DNA of 58,046 bases, taken from positions 1 through 58,046 of the forward strand of contig JAPPCV010000009.1 in the NCBI GenBank assembly GCA_028824715.1, in the 5' to 3' direction. Shown piece after piece: positions 1 through 9,670 of this stretch. Every line of letters begins with the position of its first letter. Position 1 is the first letter of the stretch. The translations under genes and the position numbers were made by a program. The notes beneath the pieces are model-generated. The model was not told the origin of the DNA. It saw only the letters and a program-made list of their open reading frames with translations, and did not search any database. Origin of the DNA: Boseongicola sp. Lineage in GTDB: Bacteria; Pseudomonadota; Alphaproteobacteria; Rhodobacterales; Rhodobacteraceae.

Positions 1-2
1 GT

Positions 3-89
3 GCGATCATGACCGACCATATGGAAACGGCCTGGAAGCTCATGCGTCGGCAGGAGGTCGAAGTGCAAAACCGATTCATTTCGGAGTGA
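3..89 (+). CDS. C-terminal end of a probable GntR/FCD-type regulator (partial, cut by window edge)
   Basis: A reading frame open from the left edge ends at a TGA at 87-89 and encodes 28 residues, including MTDHMETAWKLMRRQE. This amphipathic helical tail resembles the last helix of FadR-subfamily (FCD) GntR regulators, which are commonly found next to solute transporter operons such as the one that follows. Only the tail is visible, so the family call is an inference from a short stretch; any helical C-terminus is possible. Confidence 0.35.
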   Translation, partial: AIMTDHMETAWKLMRRQEVEVQNRFISE

Positions 90-946
90 TCAATGAAGCG
101 AGGCCGCGCCGCACCCCTGCCTCGCCAACCCGATGCCCTTGGGCCATCGTCGGCGGCGCGGTCGTCGTCGGCGCGCTCCTTGTTTCAAACATCTTCAGCG
201 TGGTGAGGCAGGAAGCGCGATAAGGCCGGAGCTGCCGTCTTCGCGATAATTGAAAACCGAGGTGCCAGGGACTTCAGACGCCGCGTGGATCTGCGCGGGG
301 AGCTTTGACACCGTCGGTGTTCGCGGCCGTCAGCCTTGCCAGCGTCGCAGGACAAGGGCAGAGACCTGCGGCTTGGCCGAATTCAGTCGGGTGGGACCTG
401 CGCGGGCAACCTTGGCCCGTGTGGCCATCGGACGAGAACGCGGCATTTTCTTCGACGCGAAGCATCAGCCTGCATTTTGTCGGTCAGGGCCATCTTGCAA
501 GAGAACCTGGCATGGCACTCAGATCGCTTGAAGCCGTCCGGCGCCACCTCGCCGAGCGAAGTCACATTGGACCATGCAGGTTCGGCGAACGGCAGCCTTG
601 TCCGAGCGCTGCAAGCCGGCTCGATCAATTGCTGCGCCGCGCGCCGATGCGGAACACAGAACATGCGTTGTCCAAACGTCCCGCACATTCCGCGAAACGT
701 GATGTATCGTGCCCGAACGTCACTCGCAGTGCATTGATATTCAACGAAACTTGATTCCAGCCCTTGCAAGGCGGGTCTTGTCAGAATCGAGAGGTGATCA
801 TACCGTGCCCTTCAAGGGAGCGGGGAGGTTTCCGAGCATCTCGAATTTCCTGGTCTAGGAGAGCCTTCAGTTCAAGCCTCCCTTTGCTCCTCAACGCTCG
901 AGCGCCGCACACTGCGAGCGGCAGCACAAAAACGGGAGGAACTCTC
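90..946. other. 857-bp stretch without a supportable gene
   Basis: Open frames here (for example 305-754 on + and 383-769 on -) have no recognisable motifs and unnatural composition. A short frame ending at the TAA at 221-223 reads AIVGGAVVVGALLVSNIFSV, which looks like a single membrane segment, but it has no start codon in frame; it may be a leftover of a decayed membrane protein. The last part must hold the promoter of the opp operon, which cannot be placed with confidence. Confidence 0.4.
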
Positions 947-2575
947 ATGAATTCCACGCCAAGGATCCTTGCAGCCATGCTGCTCGGTGCGACTGCCAAC
1001 GCTGGCTTGGCCTTCGCAGCCGGGACTCACCCTGTCACCGGAGAAGCGCTGGCCGAGAATCAGGTCTTCACATACCGCGTCCTTGATGAACACAGCTCGG
1101 TCGATCCCCAGATCGTCGAAGACGTGTCCGGATCAGACGTTGTCCGCGACCTGTTCGAAGGCTTGATGAACCAGGATGCACAGGGCAGACTCGTACCCGG
1201 CACTGCCACCGGCTACACAGTGAGCGACGACAAGCTCACCTACACGTTCAGCCTTCGCGACGATGCCAAATGGTCGAATGGCGACCCGGTGGTAGCGGGC
1301 GATTTCGTTTATGCCTGGAAGCGAGCCGTGAGCCCGGCATTGGCCTCACCGTATTCCTGGTTCATGGAACTGATGTCGATCAAGAACGCCGCCCGGATCA
1401 TCGCAGGCGACGTGCCCGTGGACGAGCTTGGAGTATCCGCCCCGGACGACAGGACGCTTGTCGTCAGGCTCTCACAGCCGCTTCCCTACTTCCCGCAGAT
1501 GGTCACCCACGCCACGACATTCCCGGTCAACCCTGCCGTCGTCGCGGCACACGGTGCAGATTGGACGAAGCCGGAGAACATCGTCTCCAATGGTGCCTAC
1601 GTGCTGACCGAGCACATCCCGAACGAACGCTCGGTCCGCGAAAGAAACCCGATGTACTGGGATGCCGAGAACGTCCTTCTCGAGAAGACCGTGGCCCTTG
1701 TCATCAACGACGAGAACACCGCCCTGACCCGCTGGCTTGCCGGCGAGCTCGATCGGACCGAGGTGCCCGCCGGCCAGTTTCCGCGGCTGCGCAAGGAACA
1801 TCCGGGCGAAGCGATCAGCTTCCCGCGACTCTGCAACTACTACTATACGTTCAACCTCTCCGAGTCGGGGCCTGAGGCGTTCAAGGACGTGCGCGTGCGC
1901 AAGGCCCTGGCCTTGGCGGTGGACCGCAGGATAATCACGGAGAACATCCTTGCTGGCGGCCAGATCGAAGCCTTCACCTTCACGCCGGCCGCCACCGCGA
2001 ACTTCGAGGTGCCAGATGTCGAGATCGCGTCGATGAGCCAGGCCGAGCGGGACGCGAGTGCTAAATTGCTGCTGGCGGAAGCCGGATACGGCCCTGACAA
2101 TCCACTGAAGTTCGAAATGATCTACAACACCTCGGAGTCTCACAAGAGGATCGCCGTGGCGATGAGCCAGATGTGGAAACAGAAACTCGGGGTAGAGACG
2201 ACATTGGCAAACATGGAATGGAAGACATTCCTCGAAGCCCGAGCCAATCAGGACTTCGAACTCGCCCGCGGTGCATGGTGCGGGGACTACAACGAAGCGT
2301 CGACCTTCCTTGATCTTCTGACCTCGCCTTCGGGCTACAACGACGGGAAGTACTCCAACACCATGGTCGACGAGCTGATGACCGAGGCCAAGACCGCCAA
2401 CGACACACAGGCCATCTACACCAAGGTCGAACAGGTGATTGCCGAAGAGGCGCCCATCATCCCGATCTATCACTACGCGGGTGTCTACATGCTGGACAGC
2501 GACGTCGGCGGCTGGCCGATCAACAACATCGAACAGAACTGGTATTCGAAAGATCTGTACAAGATCGCGGAGTAA
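947..2575 (+). CDS. oppA: Oligopeptide ABC transporter, periplasmic binding protein (OppA-like, SBP_bac_5)
   Basis: This 542-residue protein would capture oligopeptides in the periplasm and deliver them to the OppBC pore. The start ATG at 947 has a strong GGGAGGA at 934-940 and opens a typical Sec signal peptide with a cleavage site near AFA-AGT (residue 24). The mature part has SBP family 5 features: QVFTYRVLDEHSSVDPQ near the N-terminus, the GAYVLTEHIPNERSVRERN strand, and FKDVRVRKALALAVDR. AWCGDYNEASTFLDLL closely resembles the equivalent segment of enterobacterial OppA, favouring tri- to pentapeptides over dipeptides or nickel. It is first in an operon with oppB, oppC and oppDF. A longer in-frame start at 764 is unlikely because it would place about 60 non-signal residues ahead of the signal peptide. 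Confidence 0.9.
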   Translation: MNSTPRILAAMLLGATANAGLAFAAGTHPVTGEALAENQVFTYRVLDEHSSVDPQIVEDVSGSDVVRDLFEGLMNQDAQGRLVPGTATGYTVSDDKLTYTFSLRDDAKWSNGDPVVAGDFVYAWKRAVSPALASPYSWFMELMSIKNAARIIAGDVPVDELGVSAPDDRTLVVRLSQPLPYFPQMVTHATTFPVNPAVVAAHGADWTKPENIVSNGAYVLTEHIPNERSVRERNPMYWDAENVLLEKTVALVINDENTALTRWLAGELDRTEVPAGQFPRLRKEHPGEAISFPRLCNYYYTFNLSESGPEAFKDVRVRKALALAVDRRIITENILAGGQIEAFTFTPAATANFEVPDVEIASMSQAERDASAKLLLAEAGYGPDNPLKFEMIYNTSESHKRIAVAMSQMWKQKLGVETTLANMEWKTFLEARANQDFELARGAWCGDYNEASTFLDLLTSPSGYNDGKYSNTMVDELMTEAKTANDTQAIYTKVEQVIAEEAPIIPIYHYAGVYMLDSDVGGWPINNIEQNWYSKDLYKIAE

Positions 2576-2635
2576 CCGGATGTCATTCGGGCTGAGCCAT
2601 TTGGGCGAGCGCCGCACAGGAACCAGGAACTCGGC

Positions 2636-3559
2636 ATGACCGCCTACATCATGCGGAGGATACTCGTGGCCGTGCCGACCCTGGTCATCCTGATCGTCCT
2701 TTGCTTCTTCCTCATGCAGGTGGCCCCTGGCGGGCCTTTCACCTCTGAACGGCCCCTGCCACCGCAGGTGCTGGCGAACATCGAGGCGCGCTACGGGCTT
2801 GACCAGCCGCTTTGGAAGCAGATGTGGGACTACCTGGCCGGCATCGTCACCCGGTTCGATTTTGGCCCGTCGTTCGCCTACCGGGACCGGGACGTGAATG
2901 ACATCATCGCCCAGGGGTTTCCGGTAACCTTGACCTACGGGCTGATCTCGTTCGTCATTGCCACGCTCGCGGGAATGGGCGTCGGCGTCGTTGCCGCCAT
3001 CCGGCACAACACCTGGCTCGACTACATCGCGGTCGGGGCGACGTTCTCGGCCCAGGCGCTGCCGAACTTCGTGATGGCCCCGATCCTCGTCATCGTCTTC
3101 ACCTGGCAACTCGGCTGGCTGCCGGGTGGCGGCTGGAACGGCGGTCAGTGGCAATACCTGGTCATGCCGGTAATCGCGCTGTCGACGTCTTACGTGGCGT
3201 CGATCACACGGATCACGCGGTCGTCGATGCTTGAAACGCTCAATTCGAGCTTCATCCGCACCGCCCGCGCGAAGGGCTTGCCGGAGCACAAGGTGATCTG
3301 GCGCCACGCGATGAAACCGGCAATGCTGCCAGTGGTCAGCTACCTCGGGCCGACGTTTGTCGCGATGATCACCGGCTCGGTCGTGATCGACGTCTATTTT
3401 TCCACCGGCGGGATTGGGCGGGCCTATGTCGATTCGGCATTGAACCGCGACTACGCGGTGATGCTCGGAGTAACGATTCTCTATGGCGGGCTGACGGTGC
3501 TCTTCAACCTGCTGGTGGACGTGGCCTATGCCTGGCTCGATCCGAAGATACGGTACTGA
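2636..3559 (+). CDS. oppB: Oligopeptide ABC transporter permease (OppB-like)
   Basis: A 307-residue inner-membrane protein with six predicted membrane segments, starting with MRRILVAVPTLVILIVLCFFLMQ, the standard OppB/DppB first helix. The cytoplasmic EAA loop that contacts the ATPase reads TARAKGLPEHKVIWRHAMKPA (residues about 205-225). GSVVIDVYFSTGGIGRAYVD is the usual OppB signature late in the protein. It pairs with OppC to form the peptide channel. It begins 60 bp after oppA and ends 1 bp before the chosen oppC start, so the genes are cotranscribed. Confidence 0.92.
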   Translation: MTAYIMRRILVAVPTLVILIVLCFFLMQVAPGGPFTSERPLPPQVLANIEARYGLDQPLWKQMWDYLAGIVTRFDFGPSFAYRDRDVNDIIAQGFPVTLTYGLISFVIATLAGMGVGVVAAIRHNTWLDYIAVGATFSAQALPNFVMAPILVIVFTWQLGWLPGGGWNGGQWQYLVMPVIALSTSYVASITRITRSSMLETLNSSFIRTARAKGLPEHKVIWRHAMKPAMLPVVSYLGPTFVAMITGSVVIDVYFSTGGIGRAYVDSALNRDYAVMLGVTILYGGLTVLFNLLVDVAYAWLDPKIRY

Positions 3560-3560
3560 A

Positions 3561-4490
3561 ATGGTCCATCGCACCGAGCAGTCCGAACGGATCATCGAAG
3601 CGCTCGCCGAAGGCGAGGCGATCCGCGGCCGGTCGCTGTGGGAGGATGCCAAGCGGCGATTCTTCCGGAACAATGCAGCGATCGGGGCGCTCATCTGCCT
3701 CGGCCTCGTGGTGCTCTTCACCGTTGTCGGTCCGCTCTTCTCCCAGTGGTCGATCGAGGAGATCGACTGGGCGCGCATGGGCAACATCGCGGGCGAAGGC
3801 CATCCGTCCATAGAAAGCGGGCATTACTTCGGTCTCGACGGGCTTGGCCGCGACCTTTACGCCCGGACGATTCAGGCGACCCGCACGTCGCTGATCGTCG
3901 GCGTGATCGGGGCGTTCGTCGCGGTTGTGATAGGTACGCTTTACGGCGCGTTTGCGGGCTTTGTCGGCGGCTGGGTCGACAACGTGATGATGCGCATCGT
4001 AGATGTCCTCATCTCGATTCCCTACATGTTCATCATAATCCTTCTGATGGTGATGTTCGAGCGATCCTTCTTCATGCTCTTTGTAGGCATAGGGATTGTC
4101 TCTTGGCTCGACATGTCCCGGATCGTGCGAGGCCAGACGCTTAGCCTGAAGAACCGCGAATTCGTCGAGGCCGCGACCACCGCCGGGGTCGGTCGCTTCA
4201 CCATCATCCTGCGGCACATCGTGCCAAACCTTCTGGGCATCGTCGTGGTCTATGCAACGCTCCTGGTTCCGCTGATGATTCTCGTGGAATCCTTCATCTC
4301 GTTCCTCGGACTCGGCGTGCAGGAACCCAATACGTCGCTTGGAGCTCTGATCTCCGAAGGGGCCGGGACGGTGATCTACGGCACGCCATGGCAGATTGCA
4401 TGTCCGATTTTCTTCTTCCTCGTCACGATCATCTCGCTCTTCTTCGTGGGCGACGGCCTTCGCGACGCGCTTGACCCCAAGGACCGCTGA
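3561..4490 (+). CDS. oppC: Oligopeptide ABC transporter permease (OppC-like)
   Basis: A 309-residue permease partner of OppB. A hydrophilic N-terminal region ending in [16 protein letters not shown] precedes the first membrane helix, as in OppC. A periplasmic loop carries the family phrase [17 protein letters not shown]. The EAA loop is [21 protein letters not shown], and [21 protein letters not shown] is the OppC/DppC C-terminal signature. ATG 3561 lies one base after the oppB stop; a start at 3528 would overlap oppB by 32 bp and add residues not typical of the family. Its TGA overlaps the next ATG by one base. Confidence 0.92.
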   Translation: MVHRTEQSERIIEALAEGEAIRGRSLWEDAKRRFFRNNAAIGALICLGLVVLFTVVGPLFSQWSIEEIDWARMGNIAGEGHPSIESGHYFGLDGLGRDLYARTIQATRTSLIVGVIGAFVAVVIGTLYGAFAGFVGGWVDNVMMRIVDVLISIPYMFIIILLMVMFERSFFMLFVGIGIVSWLDMSRIVRGQTLSLKNREFVEAATTAGVGRFTIILRHIVPNLLGIVVVYATLLVPLMILVESFISFLGLGVQEPNTSLGALISEGAGTVIYGTPWQIACPIFFFLVTIISLFFVGDGLRDALDPKDR

Positions 4491-6325
4491 TGAGCATCAT
4501 CGAATTCACGAACCTGTCGGTCAGCTTCGACACGCCGGACGGCGCTGTGAAGGCTGTCAAGGACGTCAGCTTTCGCATCGATCGCGGCGAATGCCTCGGC
4601 GTCGTTGGCGAATCCGGGGCGGGGAAGAGTCAGACCTTTCTCGCCGCCATGGGGCTTCTGGCCAACAACGGACGCACGAGCGGGTCGGTCCGGTTTGGCG
4701 GGCGCGAGCTTCTGGGCCTCACGCCAAAGGAGGCGAACCGGGTGCGCGGCGCCGAACTGGCGATGATCTTCCAGGATCCGCTGACCGCCCTGACCCCGCA
4801 TCTGACGGTTGCGCAGCAAATGGCCGAAGTGTTGTCGACCCACCGCGGGACAAGGGGGGCGGACGCCGAGCGCATCTGCCTCGAATGGCTCGAACGGGTG
4901 CAGATCGCGGAGGCGAAGCGACGGCTTCGGCAGTATCCGCATGAGCTGTCTGGCGGGATGCGTCAGCGGGTAATGATCGCGATGGCGATGCTCTGCTCGC
5001 CAAAACTCCTCATCGCTGACGAACCGACCACCGCCCTCGACGCAACGGTGCAGGCGGAAATCCTCGACCTCATGGCAAGGCTCCAGGCGGAAGAGAATAC
5101 CGCAATCGCGCTCATCACCCATGACATGGGTGTGGTGGCGCGGATGTGCGACCGTGTGGAAGTGATGCGGCTGGGGGCCTTTGTCGAATCCGGGAATGTC
5201 GAGGACATCTTCCACGCACCGCAACACGACTACACCAAGATGCTTCTCGATTCGATGCCCAGACTTGATCAGGCAAAGCCGCAAGCTTCGCCGGAGGTCA
5301 TGTCGGCGGGCGCGATCCTGAAGGTCCGCGACTTGAAGGTGAACTTTCCCATCAAGCTCGACCGCGGGCTGTTCGGACGCGCAGCAATGCTCCGCGCCGT
5401 GGATGGGGTCAGCTTCGATCTTGCCCCGGGCGAGACACTCGGCATCGTCGGTGAATCGGGGGGCGGCAAATCGACACTGGCTCGCGCAGTTCTGAGACTT
5501 CTGCCGGAAACCCACGGGTCGGTCACTTGGCTCGGCAAGGAGCTTACCATGCTGGAGGGGAAAGCTCTCACCAAGGAACGGCGAAACCTTCAGATTGTCT
5601 TCCAGGACCCTTTGGCGAGCCTCAATCCCCGAATGACGATCTCCGCGTCCATCGCAGAACCCCTGCGGACGTTCCAACCCACGCTGACGTCCCGTGAGCG
5701 CAAGATCAAGGTTGCCGAAATGATGGAACGTGTGGGACTCGACCAACGGATGATCAACCGCTACCCACACGAACTGTCGGGTGGCCAAAACCAGCGAGTC
5801 GGGATCGCGCGGGCAATGATCAATCGCCCAATGCTCGTGATCTGCGATGAGGCGGTCTCCGCCCTCGATGTCTCGATCCAGTCCCAGATCATCGAGCTGC
5901 TGAAAGAGCTTCAGGCCGACATGGGCCTTTCCATGCTCTTCATCAGTCACGATCTCTCGGTGGTGCGCGACATCTCCCATCGGATCATGGTGCTCTACCT
6001 CGGTCAGGTCGTCGAACTCGCCGGACGCGACGCGCTATACTCGGCGCCCGAGCACCCATATACCCGTATGCTCATCTCCGCTGCGCCGATTCCGGACCCC
6101 CGGGTTGAGAGGACACGAAACCGAATTCGGATTCCCGGAGAGCTGTCCTCGCCGCTCGAACCGGCAGCCGCCCTCCGGTTTCTGCCATCCAGACGCGGGC
6201 AGCCTGACTACAGACCAAGGCTTCAGGAAGTCAGGCCGGGCCACTGGGTGGCAGAGCACGATCCGCTGGAGGCGATCCTCGCTGCCAGGGCAAGCTCTGG
6301 AATGCCCCGCGCAGCAGTGGACTGA
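4490..6325 (+). CDS. oppDF: Oligopeptide ABC transporter, fused OppD-OppF double ATPase
   Basis: A 611-residue protein with two complete ABC ATPase halves that energise the OppBC pore. Half 1 (about residues 1-260) has Walker A GESGAGKS at 40-47, signature LSGGMRQRV and Walker [13 protein letters not shown]. Half 2 (about 280-540) has Walker [10 protein letters not shown], signature LSGGQNQRV and Walker [13 protein letters not shown]. Fusion of OppD and OppF is common in Rhizobiales and Rhodobacterales. The C-terminal oligopeptide/dipeptide extension keeps the frame of the motif ([11 protein letters not shown] ... GHWVAEHDP), but the usual C-x-F-x-x-R-C-P cysteines are absent; the text there reads [13 protein letters not shown]. 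Some members of this region bind an Fe-S cluster, so this one should not. Translationally coupled to oppC (TGATG). Confidence 0.93.
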   Translation: MSIIEFTNLSVSFDTPDGAVKAVKDVSFRIDRGECLGVVGESGAGKSQTFLAAMGLLANNGRTSGSVRFGGRELLGLTPKEANRVRGAELAMIFQDPLTALTPHLTVAQQMAEVLSTHRGTRGADAERICLEWLERVQIAEAKRRLRQYPHELSGGMRQRVMIAMAMLCSPKLLIADEPTTALDATVQAEILDLMARLQAEENTAIALITHDMGVVARMCDRVEVMRLGAFVESGNVEDIFHAPQHDYTKMLLDSMPRLDQAKPQASPEVMSAGAILKVRDLKVNFPIKLDRGLFGRAAMLRAVDGVSFDLAPGETLGIVGESGGGKSTLARAVLRLLPETHGSVTWLGKELTMLEGKALTKERRNLQIVFQDPLASLNPRMTISASIAEPLRTFQPTLTSRERKIKVAEMMERVGLDQRMINRYPHELSGGQNQRVGIARAMINRPMLVICDEAVSALDVSIQSQIIELLKELQADMGLSMLFISHDLSVVRDISHRIMVLYLGQVVELAGRDALYSAPEHPYTRMLISAAPIPDPRVERTRNRIRIPGELSSPLEPAAALRFLPSRRGQPDYRPRLQEVRPGHWVAEHDPLEAILAARASSGMPRAAVD

Positions 6326-6427
6326 GGCACTTGCCGAACGGACCTCCGTGGTGCCATCCAAAATGCAAACGCTGCGGACAGCACGCTTCCGGGCCGGAGT
6401 GCCGGATTCCGGTCTCGGACACCATTT

Positions 6428-6916
6428 ATGGCCAAACTGGGAACCAACCGCGGCGGCGCCCGGTTCCTCGACTTTCCCGACGGGCAGACGCGCCTCAACG
6501 AGGCAAGGGTGGCCGAGGCGACTCGCTGGGACGGGCTTCGGGGGATCGCAACATGGGGCTGCGACCGGGACCATCCGCGCGACCCGGCCATCCAGGGATG
6601 CAGGCCGTCGGAAATCGTGGCCTGCTTCCACGCGAACAGGCGCGACCTGAGGATCCGACCGGTCTCTCGCTGGAAGGAGCGCCGGGTTCAGGCGCACATT
6701 GCCTTCCGCTTCATGGCCCTTTGCTGCCTTCAGCACATGCGCCACCATTTGGCGGTCCAAGAGCACCGGATGAGCCCGGACCGGATCCGGCAGATGCAGG
6801 GCGGGCTGCAAGTCTGGGCTGGCCATGCGACTGCGGGCACGCCCGGCACTGGATCAGGAGCGGCGAGGCACCGAGCCCGGACATTGCTGAGGACCGGCCG
6901 CTGCCGGCACGGCTGA
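6428..6916 (+). pseudogene. IS1634/IS4-type transposase, C-terminal remnant
   Basis: This frame keeps the C-terminal landmarks of IS1634-group transposases: a RFLDFPDG...LNEARVAEATRWDGLRG segment, then DLRIRPVSRWKERRVQAHI and AFRFMALCCLQHMRHHL, corresponding to the family pattern WDGLxG ... DLxxRPIxHxxxxRIxAHI. The N-terminal DDE part (normally more than 300 residues) is missing, and the usual tyrosine/LW region before DLRIRP is altered, so it is a dead fragment. It sits between the opp operon and the convergent sulfatase operon and marks past insertion at the module border. No terminal inverted repeat was identified. The rest of 6326-7061 holds no other gene that I can support. Confidence 0.65.
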
Positions 6917-7061
6917 AGGCCGTTTCTGCGGAGTTCGGTCCGCAGCGTCCGAAGCTGGAGACCGGCGCAGCAAAAGGCCCAGAATCGATCAAGAGTCCCT
7001 TTGGCATTCCTTGCCATGCACAAACTTGCAAGCTTGCCCGGGACGACAAATTGCCAGCCGG

Positions 7062-8633
7062 TCAATTCACGCCCTTCTTGCAATCCCGTGGGAACTGCGG
7101 AGGCGTAACAGGGACATAAGGAAATCGCCCGCGTTGCTTTGTCGCGGTCGTGCTTGGGTCGGTGCCGCCGCGGACATAGACCTTCCCGGGGTCATAGTCG
7201 GGGCCGAAGTCCCAGCTCGGAAACCGCCCGTGCTTCATGGCGTCTTGGACATAGAGACGTTTGCGTTGCGACGCACGGATGCGGTCTTGAAGGTCCGCCT
7301 CGTCCCAGCGGTCCATCATGGCCACGAACATGCGGTCGATCTGGTCCTGATGTTCCGGGACCTTGGCCAGGTTGGTCAGTTCGAGGGGATCCTCCGCCAC
7401 GTCGAAGAACATCTTGGGATCGGTGGACGTGTAGACCAGCTTTTTCGTCCCTTCGATCATGGTGAACGCCGGGCCGTAGAGGCTCTCGCCAGTGGATTCG
7501 ACAAGGACCCGGTCGTCGGGTCCGTATCGCTCGGGCCGGTCAAACAGGCTTTGGCCATCGCGCGGCGCGACGAAATCGTCGAAGGTTCCGCCGCTGGCAA
7601 TGTCGGTAAGGGTGGGCAACAGGTCGACCAGCGACGCCAGAGCCTCTTCCCGGTGGCCCGCCTTGACGCCGGGGCCTTGCATGATCATCGGCACGCGCAG
7701 CGAAGCCTCGTAGGGGTTGAACTTGAACCACATGCCGCGCTCGCCCAGCATCTCGCCGTGGTCCGAGGTCAGGAAGACGTAGGTGTCATGAAGCTGCCCG
7801 ATGCTCTCCAGCGTTTCGATCAGCCCGCCGACCAGTTCGTCGATGTGAGTGACCATCGCGAAGTAAGCGCGGCGCGCGTTGCAAAGCTGTTCGGGCGTGA
7901 TCTCGAATTCGTCCTGACGGATCGTCATGAAATAGCGCTGCGACCAGGGATCCCTATCCTCGTAGGGAATATAGGGCACTTCGGGTTCCGGTATGTCGCG
8001 GCCTTCGTACAAGTCCCAGTACTTCCGGCCTGCGACGAAGGGGTTGTGCGGCTGGGTGAACGAGACGTGCAGCATGAACGGGCGATCGTCCGTAGACCTC
8101 GCGTGGTCATAAAGCTCTCTCCGAGCGGCGACGAAGACCTCTTCGTCGTAATCGAGTTGCAGGTTCCGCTGGCAATGGCCCGCCTCGACGACGCTCAGAA
8201 GGCTCATCACCGAGGGCGCATAGGCCTCATCCGTCCTGTCCCAATCCATGGTCCAGGCGAAGTCCGACGGGTAGATGTCGGTGGTCAGGCGTTCCTCGAA
8301 CCCGTGCAGCTGGTCAGGTCCGACAAAGTGCATCTTGCCCGACAGCGTGGTCTTGTAGCCAAGGGCCCGCAGGTAGTGGGCATAGGTCGGCTCGGACGGC
8401 AAGAACTCGGCACCGTTGTCAAAGACTCCGATGTCCGATGGCAGGCGCCCGGTCATCATCGAGGCGCGCGAGGGTCCGCAGACCGGGTTGTTGCAGTAAC
8501 TGTTGGCAAAGGTCGTCCCGTTTTCGGCCAACTTGTCGATGTTCGGCGTGATCGCGTAGGGCTTGCCATAGGCAGACAGGCAAAGCGCGGTCATCTGGTC
8601 CGCCTGGATGACGAGGATGTTGGGGCGTGTCAT
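7062..8633 (-). CDS. Sulfatase, choline-sulfatase-like (type I, formylglycine-dependent)
   Basis: A 523-residue type I sulfatase that would hydrolyse a sulfate ester in the cytoplasm (no signal peptide). The N-terminus MTRPNILVIQADQMT carries the first metal-binding Asp; VCGPSRASMMTGR (Cys52) is the C-x-P-S-R motif whose Cys becomes formylglycine; LSGKMHFVGPDQLHGFEER and TDIYPSDFAW are hallmarks of the BetC choline-sulfatase group; TSDHGEMLGERGMWFK holds the late metal ligands. The ATG at 8633 has AGGGA just upstream. It is the last gene of the ROK/TRAP operon, 62 bp after the binding-protein gene, so the TRAP system may import its sulfated substrate or take up a related product. Choline sulfate is the default guess; no betA/betB/betI neighbours support it. 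Confidence 0.85.
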   Translation of the reverse strand: MTRPNILVIQADQMTALCLSAYGKPYAITPNIDKLAENGTTFANSYCNNPVCGPSRASMMTGRLPSDIGVFDNGAEFLPSEPTYAHYLRALGYKTTLSGKMHFVGPDQLHGFEERLTTDIYPSDFAWTMDWDRTDEAYAPSVMSLLSVVEAGHCQRNLQLDYDEEVFVAARRELYDHARSTDDRPFMLHVSFTQPHNPFVAGRKYWDLYEGRDIPEPEVPYIPYEDRDPWSQRYFMTIRQDEFEITPEQLCNARRAYFAMVTHIDELVGGLIETLESIGQLHDTYVFLTSDHGEMLGERGMWFKFNPYEASLRVPMIMQGPGVKAGHREEALASLVDLLPTLTDIASGGTFDDFVAPRDGQSLFDRPERYGPDDRVLVESTGESLYGPAFTMIEGTKKLVYTSTDPKMFFDVAEDPLELTNLAKVPEHQDQIDRMFVAMMDRWDEADLQDRIRASQRKRLYVQDAMKHGRFPSWDFGPDYDPGKVYVRGGTDPSTTATKQRGRFPYVPVTPPQFPRDCKKGVN

Positions 8634-8695
8634 GGATTTCCCTGCGCATGCGTGTCCGCCCGGACGCCGGCCCGGGCGGACTTGCGAGTGATGAA

Positions 8696-9670
8696 TCATC
8701 CGCCAGTGCGAGCAACGAATTCCTCGATGCCGGGCACGCCGATCTCGCGATAGTACTTCAGCGCTCCGGGATGCAACGGGGCACCAAAGCCGTTCAGCAC
8801 GGTATCCTTGGAGACGCGGCCAAACGCCGGGTGAACGCCAGCCAGGTCGTCGAGACTCTCGAAGATCGCCTTGGTCATCTCATAGACGCGCTCTTCGGAT
8901 ACATCGGCCAGCACGACCAACCCGTTCGCAAGGCCGTAGGTGGGCGTGTCAGCCGCCACGTCCTCGTAGGTGCCGCCCGGGATCGAGAGGCGGAAGTAGG
9001 GCGGGTACTTGGCGTTGAGGTCGGCGAAGAACTCGTCCGAAATCGGGATCAGCTTCACGTCACGCTGCGCGGACAGCTTGATGACCGGAGGCAGAGGAAA
9101 CGACCCGTTCCAGAGAGCGGCGTCGATGTTGCCGTCACTCAGCATGTCGACCATGTCGGCAAGACGAACCCGAAAGGCCTCGAAATCCTCGCCCGCGACC
9201 ATTCCCATCAACGCGTTTGCATCCAGCATCGACACGCCGCCCGGCTGGCCCATGCCGACCCGCTTGCCCTTCAGGTCCTCGACCGAATTGATGGGGCCAC
9301 CTTCCAGAGTGATGATATGCATGCCGACCGGTGCGATCGACATCCACGACAGGATCTTGCCGGGTTCGCTGCCCTCGTAGGGGCCAGTTGCAGCCCATGC
9401 TTCGTAGGACGACAGCGACGTTGCCATCGAGGCCTCTATCTCGCCAGCCTGCAGCAGGTTGATATTGGCCACGTAGCCCTTGGTTTCTTCTGCCGTGACC
9501 TCGACGCCTTCGACGTTCTTGTTGATCACGTCAGCGATGCCCGCGGACCATGTGTAGGCCGTGCACCCGACCGGGCAGGATCCGATCGAGAAGAAGTCGT
9601 CGGCCTGGGCCGCAACCGGGGCGACGAGCGTTGCCGCCGCTAACAGTGTGCTTCTAAGCGTGAGTTTCAT
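8696..9670 (-). CDS. TAXI-family TRAP transporter solute-binding protein
   Basis: A 324-residue periplasmic receptor. The N-terminal signal peptide is MKLTLRSTLLAAATLVAPVAAQA. The mature part contains FSIGSCPVGCTAYTWSAGIADVIN, which resembles the IGTGxxGGxYYPxGxxIA start of TAXI proteins but has a Cys pair instead of the glycines, followed by VEVTAEETKGYVANINLLQAGEIE, DLKGKRVGMGQPGGVSMLDA and the C-terminal HPGALKYYREIGV, all standard TAXI features. It works with the fused permease upstream, whose 3' end overlaps its start by 17 bp. The two extra cysteines (S-C-P-V-G-C) in the binding-loop region are unusual and may form a disulfide. Confidence 0.88.
   Translation of the reverse strand: MKLTLRSTLLAAATLVAPVAAQADDFFSIGSCPVGCTAYTWSAGIADVINKNVEGVEVTAEETKGYVANINLLQAGEIEASMATSLSSYEAWAATGPYEGSEPGKILSWMSIAPVGMHIITLEGGPINSVEDLKGKRVGMGQPGGVSMLDANALMGMVAGEDFEAFRVRLADMVDMLSDGNIDAALWNGSFPLPPVIKLSAQRDVKLIPISDEFFADLNAKYPPYFRLSIPGGTYEDVAADTPTYGLANGLVVLADVSEERVYEMTKAIFESLDDLAGVHPAFGRVSKDTVLNGFGAPLHPGALKYYREIGVPGIEEFVARTGG

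Noticed and set aside
305-754. 149-codon plus-strand frame upstream of oppA, and its antisense partner
   Set aside because: No motif, no ribosome binding site and implausible composition; kept as intergenic.
1472-3811. 779-codon open frame on the minus strand
   Set aside because: It lies antisense to oppA and oppB, is rich in Arg/Asp/His as expected from the reverse of high-GC genes, and has no family motif.
4376-5980. 534-codon minus-strand open frame
   Set aside because: Antisense shadow of oppDF, whose two ATPase domains are complete.
6331-7119. 262-codon plus-strand frame beside the transposase remnant
   Set aside because: Low-complexity Pro/Gly/Arg composition and no motif; the overlapping frame at 6428-6916 carries the IS1634-type motifs.
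7011-8753. 580-codon plus-strand open frame
   Set aside because: Exact antisense of the first sulfatase gene, with no recognisable domain.
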